Shown here piece by piece: positions 56,818 to 64,000 of a stretch of DNA of 64,000 bases. The notes under the pieces were generated by a model. That model was not told where the DNA came from. It was given only the letters and a program-made list of their open reading frames with translations, and did no database searches. The translations under genes and the position numbers were made by a program. The stretch comes from Riptortus pedestris (Eukaryota; Arthropoda; Insecta; Hemiptera; Alydidae), in assembly GCA_019009955.1 (NCBI GenBank), contig CM032228.1, forward strand, positions 133,883,501-133,947,500. Reading direction: 5' to 3'. The stretch's first letter is position 1; each line of letters opens with the position of its first letter.

Positions 56818-57634
56818 AAATTGCATACTCTAAAATTTCACTTATGCTTTAATCTTAATGTTGTTCATTCCTTAATCGGATTCACCCAAGGTGAATGGAT
56901 ATCTCCACAATTTCCTACATATTGGCAACCCTGGACGATAGAACTATTAACTTCCATTTCACGACGAAGCCTGTAGTCTATAAATAAAGTAACTCTCAGG
57001 AAGGCATCTCTTTATTTTCTTTATGGAAGACTAATACTGTTGGATTGTCAACATACAGACGGATCAGGAACTAGTTTTAGCTAGCAGTTATGAGGTCTTC
57101 CAAGATTATGGAAATTGTTACTGAAAATTTTCTTCCAAGATGGCGATTTATATATTCTTATTTGGTGGATTTTAGCCGTTAAGAATGGTCAGTTTTAGTT
57201 ATGACTTGGTCATTTAGGTTACTTTAAATTGAAATACACTATTGGGGCTCGGTAAGAAACACACGTAAAGACACATTTTACGATTTTCAGCTCATCCCTA
57301 TAACAAAAAAATGTAATCGATTATATTTATGCCTACCATCATGACTACTTGTTTTAGCTTTAAGGGACGTCCCAAGAGATCGAAATGTTGGGTTTTTAAA
57401 AATATTCTTGGCAAAACTTTCACAAAAGACATTACTGCTCCACAATGACTTACTTATACAACAATTTTAAAGACACTCACTATCAGGAAGTATAAAACTG
57501 CCAGAACCGAGGAATTAGGGGTGTTTTCTACGGACTAATTTAAACTAATTAGTTAAGAAATGAAGGATTTAATGAGAGTAGTTGTTTTGAGTGAACGTTA
57601 TGTGCTAGCTAGAGTTAATAATAAAAAATGTTAT
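56818..57634. other. Unassigned AT-rich stretch
   Basis: No gene or repeat family recognised. Confidence 0.5.
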
Positions 57635-57755
57635 TTATTAATGCTCACATTAGTATTTTATATAGTAAGTTCGTCACTAGATAAGTGTCTATTGCGTACG
57701 TAGGAATTGAACCCACCACTCAATGTTTACCTGAGATGGCCAACCTGAGCCCCAG
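57635..57755 (-). repeat. tRNA-derived SINE, truncated copy 8
   Basis: TTTATTAATGCTCACATTAG, AAGTTCGTCACTAGATAA, GGAATTGAACCCACCACTC and GATGGCCAACCTGAGCCCC match the SINE in reverse. Its middle (the GGTTACC block) is deleted. Confidence 0.6.
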
Positions 57756-58155
57756 GTTAATAGTAAATAATTAATTTCATATTTATACGTTTATAATTTT
57801 ATACAAGAAAAGAATATTACCAACTAATAAACAACAAGAAATTATCACAATGACAATTATAAATTATATGACAATGATTTCGAAAGAAGTAGATGATAAT
57901 AGGAAACTCGAAAAATTGGTGAAGTTATTAATTACGGTAAGAATAAAATAAATGTACAGTAATTACAGTTATGGGGATGATAAAATCGAGAATAATGATG
58001 CAAGATGGTGTTTTTTACAATGGGGGATGGCAATGGAGTGCGGGGGGGGGGATTGGTGGTGGTGTAAGTTTGTCCGAGGATGATAGACCTGGTTTTGATG
58101 GTTAAATTGTAATTAATGGACAAAATTGGTCAAATAACATTGTTTAATGTAACAA

Positions 58156-59064
58156 TCTATATATATAAAAATGAATTTTTGTCTGTATGTCCTGTATAGA
58201 ATCGTAAACTGCTGAACTGAATTTTATGAAATTTGGTACGTATATTACTACTATAATGGTCTCTGAGGCAAACGGGAGTGGGGGTTATTAGGCAAGGCTC
58301 AAATTAAAAATAGCGATATTTCGTATCCTATTATATTTACATAACAGAAGTTGTTTATTTTGTTATTTAGAGTAACGTTTGTTATATACATTCACTATTG
58401 TCTTATTCCGAAGTATAAATGAGTTATACGCTAAAAACTATAGTGGGAGTCAACAATTTTATAAGGCACAAAAGACTCAACCTAAGTAAATGCTCCGTGT
58501 GTGATTTTTATTTTAGGTGTTATAACACCTCCCTGATTATAAGCTATATTTAAATTTCGAAGTACGAACAAGAGTGGGAGTTATAAGGGAGCTTATTACG
58601 TAAAATATTAATTTTTCGGCAAACGTGCATATAACAAAAGTTGTTTGTTTTGTAATTTAAAGTAATTTTTGTTATACGCACTTTTGCCGTATAACTAAGT
58701 ATAAATGAGGTATACACGAAAAACTAAAGAAGGGGTCAGCAATGTTATAGGACACGAAAGTCTAAATCGAAATCAACAAAACTCTATGTTTGACTATAAT
58801 AATATGATAATCTATGATGATTTTATATATAGAAAAAGATACATTCACAGGAATCGGGTTATATAATTAGTATTACTACGGGTTTGTAGAATTAAGTACA
58901 TAACAAACACTTTTATTATTAACATATCCCCAGCACGCCGGACTCGGCATTGAGACGGGAAAATGTAAAAATATTGTTTAAATTAAAGCCCCCCAAAAAA
59001 TAAAAAATACTATTATCATTCAGCCTCAAATTATTTCCAGGGCGAAGCCGCGTATCTTAGCTAG
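58156..59064 (+). mobile_element. Helitron, non-autonomous, both termini present
   Basis: Begins TCTATATATATAAAAATGAA, the usual insect Helitron 5' end, and ends GGGCGAAGCCGCG...CTTAGCTAG with a short stem-loop 10-12 bases before CTAG. It lies between A (58155) and T (59065), as expected for Helitron insertion. Inside are about two units with CATAACAGAAGTTGTTTATT / CATATAACAAAAGTTGTTTG, the same units as at 54.8-56.0 kb. No Rep/helicase ORF, so it is non-autonomous. Confidence 0.85.
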
Positions 59065-59098
59065 TTTATAATAAAAATGCCTCACCTTTGCCAAATCT

Positions 59099-59104
59099 TT
59101 ATTA
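59099..59104 (-). terminator. Candidate Dbx poly(A) signal
   Basis: AATAAA on the minus strand, about 90 bases after the Dbx stop. The Helitron 3' end (59064) lies just beyond it. Confidence 0.4.
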
Positions 59105-59190
59105 TGCAATATTTTTACAAGAGATTTCCCCTAGAGGCACATGAAGTATGAGATGTAATGGGGAGAATGTAATTGTTGTGCTTACCTAGG

Positions 59191-59391
59191 TCACGTGACA
59201 GTGATTTCCTCTTCCTCTTCTTGAGACTGTTCCTCTTCCGAGTCCCTCCTCCCACCTCCAGGATCGGAGAGGTCTGGGTGTGGGTTGTTTTTATTCGGAA
59301 GAGTCTGTTCCCTAGAACCTCCGCTAGCCAGTAGCTCTCGCTCTTTGGAGTTCCTCCACTTCATCCGCCTGTTTTGAAACCAGATTTTTAC
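59191..59391 (-). CDS. Dbx: Dbx homeobox protein, last coding exon (partial gene)
   Basis: After a GCCGGCAG acceptor the exon opens with VKIWFQNRRMKWRNSKEREL, helix 3 of a homeodomain (recognition residues W48, F49, N51), then LLASGGSREQTLP and NPHPDLSDPGG. The motif WRNSKERELL-SGG-REQTLP-K-NPHPDLSD is characteristic of DBX1/DBX2-type transcription factors that pattern interneurons. The tail is Glu-rich and ends TVT, TGA at 59191-59193. The intron sits at the common homeobox position 46/47. The rest of the homeobox is not found up to 64000, so it lies beyond the window or across a large intron. The exon supplies 66 residues. Confidence 0.9.
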   Translation of the reverse strand, partial: VKIWFQNRRMKWRNSKERELLASGGSREQTLPNKNNPHPDLSDPGGGRRDSEEEQSQEEEEEITVT

Positions 59392-59478
59392 CTGCCGGCA
59401 AAAGAGTATGTACATGAAATTATTCAACAATTGTCTTCTTTAGTAGAATTTGAGCTGTAAATTTCAATGAAATTTATA

Positions 59479-59655
59479 TATTATTATTATCACTTTTTGC
59501 AACTAAGGCTAATTAGGACGGGCTATATACAGGTTACCACCCTTTTCTAGCCAGGGTGGGATTTAGGATGTTATTAAATGAATTTCGTCTCTAAATAATT
59601 TCCTTTACCCAGGCGATAATCGAACTCGCCACTCTAGTTTTACCATGTGATTTTA
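59479..59655 (-). repeat. tRNA-derived SINE, copy 9
   Basis: Reverse copy with (ATT)n tail, CTTTTTGCAACTAAGGC, GGTTACCACCCTTTTCTAGC, AATTTCGTCTCTAAATAA and AATCGAACTCGCCACTC. The head is cut short at TTACCATGTGA. Confidence 0.75.
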
Positions 59656-60334
59656 ATAATAATACATAACAAAAAATATGAAACACCTCAAAGACACGAA
59701 CATATACAACCAGATTTAACATTTCAAACACTAGATTAGAATAATATCCACTGGAGAATAAATAAATAACCGTACTTTTACCTACCTCTATAGATTTTTT
59801 TAACCTTTTTTTTTTTGTTTTTATAAGGTGGCATTACCTATACTATTTCAATATTATAACAAGAAAATGTGTGAATCGCTTAAATTGCGACACACCTACA
59901 TAAATAAATAAAATAATTTTAATTTCATTCGAAATTTTGTAAAGTTATATCAGTAGTAATTACAAGAAAATAGTATGCTTCAAATATTGAATGGTTATCC
60001 TATGTTTATATTTTACGAGCTGTGCCATCCGTCGTTGAAGTTTCGAAATAATAACGGTTACTCGTCACGGCATAATGATTGTATTAACAATAGCTTTAAA
60101 TAATATGAAAAATCATTCTGTAGGACATCCTCTGTCATGGAGTTTTTATATGGCTCTATAATGTTTAACTAAATTTATTTATCATTGGCGCAGATTTTCC
60201 ATATTTCTTGGGATAGAGGGGGGAGGCATGAATTAGAAAAAAATAGAGTGTAAAATGTACAAAATTTATTTCGAAAAGGACAATTGTCTTATAGATTATT
60301 TGTTATATTGCTGTTGACGAAAATGATTGTGTGT

Positions 60335-60809
60335 GTGCGCGCATGTCTGCTACCGCTTTAGTCGCAACTTAGTTTGATCGTTACTAAACTCGATATGTGA
60401 GCGTTTCATGTAATACTAAAGATCAAGTTCGTTAATTACTGAAATCGACCCGGTGAAGAGGGGGTGGGTTTAGAGGGGATATATCTGGAATTCAGAATCA
60501 TTATGAGTCGGATTGGCAAAATTGTATAGAAACAAACTTATAGCAAATTTAATTTACGATAAATGTGTTCTATACTCTCTCTCTCTGGAATATTAACCGA
60601 ATTATTAGCCTCCCAATTCTAATAGTATTTTTACTTTAAGTAACTGAGTTTTAAACGTCTTATGTCCAGCGTAAATTTCAATTTCAGTACACATAGGCGT
60701 TTTACTACGGGAGAAATAGGGAATGTATAGTGAGATGGGATGACCAGTGGGCTAACCCAACACGTGGAAAATTTGCTTTGTGTATGCAGCCCCTGCGTAA
60801 CAGACTTTA
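60335..60809 (+). repeat. Helentron-like element, 3' half
   Basis: CTGCTACCGCTTTAGTCGCA, AAGTTCGTTAATTACTGAAA, ATGAGTCGGATTGGCAAAAT and AATATTAACCGAATTATT, then a 3' end with GTGGAAAATTTGCTTTGTG, a stem-loop GCAG/CCC/CTGC and AACAGACTT. The 5' half is missing; a (GT)n remnant takes its place near 60329. Confidence 0.65.
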
Positions 60810-61289
60810 CTTTTATCTATGGTATTCAGGAATACAACTCTACATAATTTGGGGTTACTTCGTAAATCATTCTATGGAACTATACTTCATCAAAATGAAA
60901 ACGTTATTCTACTAAACTCCAGCTAAGCTGAGCTGCCATTTGACTTCTAGCCTGATCTATTTTCCTCAGGACCTCGTGCATAGTGAGTTCTCTAATCATT
61001 TGGCAATCGTCATTAAAAGTTTTACCAAACTTTATTTTCAGTCTCCTACACGCGGGGAAACGAGTATAAAACCAATTAACCTTACTAAATACAACAAATA
61101 ACAAAATAAAAAAATGATACGATAGAAGATAAGAAGTGTATTGTTCGATTTGTGGTCATTAGAAAGTCTTTGTCTACTGACAACAGAGTAAATGTGCTAC
61201 ATCCCAAAAACATTGCCGTTTCTGTTGGAGGCAATTTGAAAAAGTAAAATGGCCACAAATCTAAAGTAAATTAGCAGGGAGAAAAAAGT

Positions 61290-61335
61290 AGAGAGAGAGA
61301 GAGGAGAAAGAGAGAGTGGGGGGGGGGGTTGTTAG
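61290..61335. repeat. (GA)n and poly-G tract
   Basis: GA repeats pass into a run of about ten G. Confidence 0.85.
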
Positions 61336-61830
61336 TGAGGCTGGTTCCCCCCTCCCCCCAATCATCTGTCATTTAGGCTGTCCCGGCTGACTGTAAACAT
61401 GCTCACCCCCAGCACACTTCACAATCCACAACACTAAACTCTCTGCACACAATGCCCCCTCCTTCACACAGCCTCCTTCATTCTGTGTATATACTTTTAT
61501 TTTCAATTTGTAACCCCTCTCTTGCTCTCTTTGCCCTTTCCATTAGTACCAATTAGTGTGCTTTGTATGTGGGTAAATCTCGTTCAGAGAAATATATACC
61601 TCGCCAATTGGGCCTTATCACTTTTCGTTACTATTTATTATCTCGATACGTCTGAAGAACACCTGTTCGTCACATACTCAATCCTAGACCTTAGACCGTA
61701 ATAACATTTCATTTCATAAATACCAATACATGACAAAACCACTCCTTCAAATGTATGCACCGTTTAAGAAGTGAAAGCACCGGCAGGAATTTCCTTTGAT
61801 AGGGATTCCTATTTGAGTTTCATTGGCCAT

Positions 61831-61856
61831 TACTTCACATGGCCAACCTGAGCCAT
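61831..61856 (-). repeat. SINE edge fragment
   Basis: CACATGGCCAACCTGAGCC, the 5' edge of the SINE in reverse; no body. Confidence 0.4.
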
Positions 61857-62148
61857 GTCAAGTATAGGCTACCAACTCAAATAAAAGGGTTTCCGTTTGG
61901 GGACCAATCTCTGCAATCTGACAGGGATTTTATATTGACCATGTACGTAATTGCATTATTTAGGATCGAAACGTTTTTTTACACTCATCACTTGTAGTCA
62001 AAATCAAGAGATTTATAACTATTTAATCATTGTTTTACCTAGAGAGAAAATTCAACATTATTGTTTATTCGACATTTGAATCATAAATTTCTTTTTTTTT
62101 TTTCAAGTACACTGTAGTTTCTTAAATTGTTATTTTTTTCCTATTTAT

Positions 62149-62159
62149 ATATATATATA

Positions 62160-62211
<52 letters not shown>
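62149..62211. repeat. (TA)n microsatellite, left of the Tc1 element
   Basis: TA run with one GA interruption. It resumes at 63709 on the other side of the Tc1 element. Confidence 0.92.
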
Positions 62212-62216
<5 letters not shown>

Positions 62217-62434
62217 CTCAAAAATGAATAGGGATATTGGCTGTTTTGTGGTATTTATGGGGCCTAGCATTTTTGTTTTTTTTAATTATAAATATCATCA
62301 ATATTTATTAGAAATTATTGTATTTTTCACCCACAAAAAAAGGAGTTTAATTAGGGAATTTGGACAAATTGTAAAATAATAGGTTTTTAGTTTTTCAATG
62401 TTTTTTATTCAACAAAAACATTTTTATGAAACAA

Positions 62435-62947
62435 CTAATAATGGGTATAATGACCTCTATTAGCCAAAACCTCTGTGCATCTATTGGGCATACTCTCAAT
62501 AAGGTTGTCGCTTACTTCATTTGGAATTTCAATCCATAGCTGCTGCAATGCTGCACTCAGTTGTTGGAGGTTAACTGGCTGTGGGTGGTGATCAAAAAGC
62601 CTTCTTTGCAACGCATCCCACATTTGCTCAATGGGATTGAGGTCTGGAGACAATGGAGGAAGAGGCAGATGGGAAATTCCCAGGTTTTCCAATGTTTGAA
62701 TGACAACTCTTCCTCTATGAGGACGGGCATTGTCGTCTAGAAATCGAAAATCCCGGCCAATGAGATCCCTGGTTTGAGGAACATATTCCGCAATAATTTC
62801 TTCCACATATCGCACTGCGGAGAGGTTTCCATCAACGATATGGAGAGAAGTTCGGCCCCCAGTGTAAATGCCAGCCCACGCCATAACACCACCTCCTCCA
62901 AACTGCACCGAAGGGACCGTGAATTGGGGCATTGTACGCATTCCCAC
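62435..62947 (-). pseudogene. Tc1 transposase, C-terminal catalytic part
   Basis: 170 residues with FGGGGVMAWAGI, LDDNARPHRGR (second Asp) and LSPDLNPIEQMWD (Glu), with 34 residues between, i.e. DD34E. It ends LANRGHYTHY. The first catalytic Asp region lies upstream in a different frame (62737-63003, SRVFAFIV), so at least one shift near 62945 breaks the gene. Confidence 0.85.
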
Positions 62948-63183
62948 TTCTCAATATACCCTATGGCGTCGACTGTCACTATAAAGGCAAAAACGCGACT
63001 CATCTGTGAACATTACAGCATTCCAATTGGTTCTCTCTTCTAGGCGCTCGCTGCACTATGTTCTTCTGAGTTGCCGGTGTTGGGCTGTGCTGCAGGTCGT
63101 CTCAAAGGGGCATAGGATCTAAGGCCAACTTCCCGCAAACGATTCCTAATCGTTTGCGTTGATATAGGCCTTGTCAATACACC

Positions 63184-63534
63184 CTACAAAGCATTAAGGG
63201 TCTGGCGGGCACTGTGGAAAGGGTTCTGTCTGGTAGCAATGACAATATGTCGGTCCTCCCTTTGCGTTGTAATGCGCTGCGATCCACTACCAGGCCTCCC
63301 ATTAGCACTCCCAGTTTCTCGAAATCGGGCTAAAGCCCGGGAGACAACACTTTGGGAAACCCCAACTGCCTCAGCAATATCCACTTGCCGGTAACCTTGG
63401 TTGCTCATTCTGACAACAATGTCGTGAACTTCTGGTTTAAGGCGATGTCTTTCCATGTTTAAAGAGAATACAACTGGATTAAAACCGAGAAAACTCAAGA
63501 AAAGGTATTTGTTTACAAAATGAGTAATCCCCAT
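63184..63534 (-). pseudogene. Tc1 transposase, N-terminal DNA-binding part
   Basis: From the internal Met (63459) the reading is MERHRLKPEVHDIVVRMSNQ, then GYRQVDIAEAVGVSQSVVSR, a helix-turn-helix, followed by the GRPGSG linker and RQNPFHSARQ. It stops at 63184 and the second HTH/linker continues in other frames, so the ORF is interrupted between here and the catalytic part. Confidence 0.8.
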
Positions 63535-63703
63535 GTTGACTATTGTTGAGTAAATCCGTTATTAAAAATGAGGATTAACGTTTGTATGATTTTGGTTTGT
63601 ATTTTTTCTCTAGATATATTCCAACTAACAATAACATATCGGTTGATTTAATTAAAATTAATAGGATAAGAAAAAATAACCAATATCCCTATTCATTTTT
63701 GAG

Positions 63704-63708
<5 letters not shown>

Positions 63709-63752
<44 letters not shown>
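63709..63752. repeat. (TA)n microsatellite, right of the Tc1 element
   Basis: Continuation of the TA run at 62149-62211, interrupted by the Tc1 insertion. Confidence 0.92.
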
Positions 63753-63757
<5 letters not shown>

Positions 63758-64000
63758 GAGAATGATATTCCTACAATTGCTGCTCTGTATGTGTTTATAC
63801 AATTATTCAAATTGTTAGAGTAAATGTATTTTTTCAAATTTCAAAGGAAATATCCCTTTGACCCTCCCTGAACTCATTTGACTAGTTTTGGCGTGACGCA
63901 CATATGCACGTATTTAAAAAACCTCTAGATTTGAAATGTTGAAAATCTCATATTTGCGATTGTTGTAACTTCCAGTTGTGTACCACTCCTTTTGATTGAA
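63753..64000. other. Unassigned AT-rich end of the window
   Basis: No gene or repeat recognised. Confidence 0.5.

Larger units (their letters stand above)
59392..62211 (-). other. Probable Dbx last intron (continues past the window)
   Basis: Holds a SINE (59479-59655), a Helentron-like copy (60335-60809), a purine-rich plus poly-G tract (61290-61335) and a C-rich block (61336-61480). A short minus-strand ORF (60904-61104) is unassigned. No further homeobox exon is seen. Confidence 0.5.
62212..63708 (-). mobile_element. Tc1-like DNA transposon inserted in (TA)n
   Basis: About 1.5 kb with perfect terminal inverted repeats of about 29 bp (AACTGCTCAAAAATGAATAG... and its complement), flanked by TA on both sides. 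The transposase is on the minus strand and is broken. The size is that of a full-length Tc1 element. Confidence 0.92.

Noticed and set aside
60904..61104. Minus-strand ORF as an upstream Dbx exon
   Set aside because: It has no homeodomain helix 1 or 2 residues and no similarity to Dbx sequence. It remains an unassigned ORF.
1..64000. CRISPR arrays, operons, ribosome-binding sites or prokaryotic origins
   Set aside because: The window is eukaryotic. Repeats are microsatellites, SINEs and transposons, not regularly spaced direct repeats with unique spacers.

Overview
This is a eukaryotic, very AT-rich window, most probably from an arthropod and plausibly an insect. The evidence is GT-AG split genes with kilobase introns, long (TA)n tracts, a tRNA-derived SINE family, and Tc1/mariner, piggyBac, Helitron and Ty3-type elements. 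No prokaryotic features are present. The species cannot be named from sequence alone.

Host genes are few. Positions 132-240 hold what looks like the last exon of a plus-strand gene whose C-terminus resembles VWA8. The main gene is a plus-strand UBE2Q-family ubiquitin-conjugating enzyme in nine coding exons (9557-31622, about 370 residues, catalytic Cys299). It has a YY1/Pho-type site just upstream and two competing splice donors at exon 7. The last coding exon of a Dbx-type homeobox gene lies on the minus strand (59191-59391), with a poly(A) signal close behind its stop. A diverged ABHD17-like hydrolase copy at 51.4-51.9 kb has lost its nucleophile serine and is read as a pseudogene.

The rest is mostly transposons. 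(1) A recurrent family of about 0.6-1 kb runs from AGCAGATTTCCC, through a (TA)n core, to GGGAAATCTGCT, a small 3' stem-loop and a T-run. Its layout is like Helentron-associated (HINE/DINE-1-like) elements, and about ten full, partial or decayed copies are visible. (2) A gag-only LTR element sits inside the (TA)n core of one copy (4.5-7.4 kb). A deleted DD41D mariner sits in the core of another (17.2-18.1 kb), and a decayed Tc1 element in a separate (TA)n tract (62.2-63.7 kb). (3) A Ty3/gypsy element (41.1-47.4 kb) has nearly identical LTRs and an intact SAP-domain gag, but a pol broken by three frameshifts. (4) A canonical Helitron (58.2-59.1 kb) shares its internal units with blocks at 26.2-27.3 and 54.8-56.0 kb. 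(5) There are at least eight copies of a tRNA-Leu-like SINE. (6) There are relics of a DD34D mariner, a piggyBac transposase, a non-LTR reverse transcriptase and probably a Jerky/Tigger transposase, plus one clear MITE.

The most novel candidates are the Helentron-like family with its TA core acting as a landing pad, the gag-only LTR element with AT-rich tandem repeats where pol should be, and the young Ty3 element whose broken pol implies mobilisation in trans or assembly indels. Introns and intergenic stretches not listed as elements hold only AT-rich sequence with short ORFs that I could not assign.
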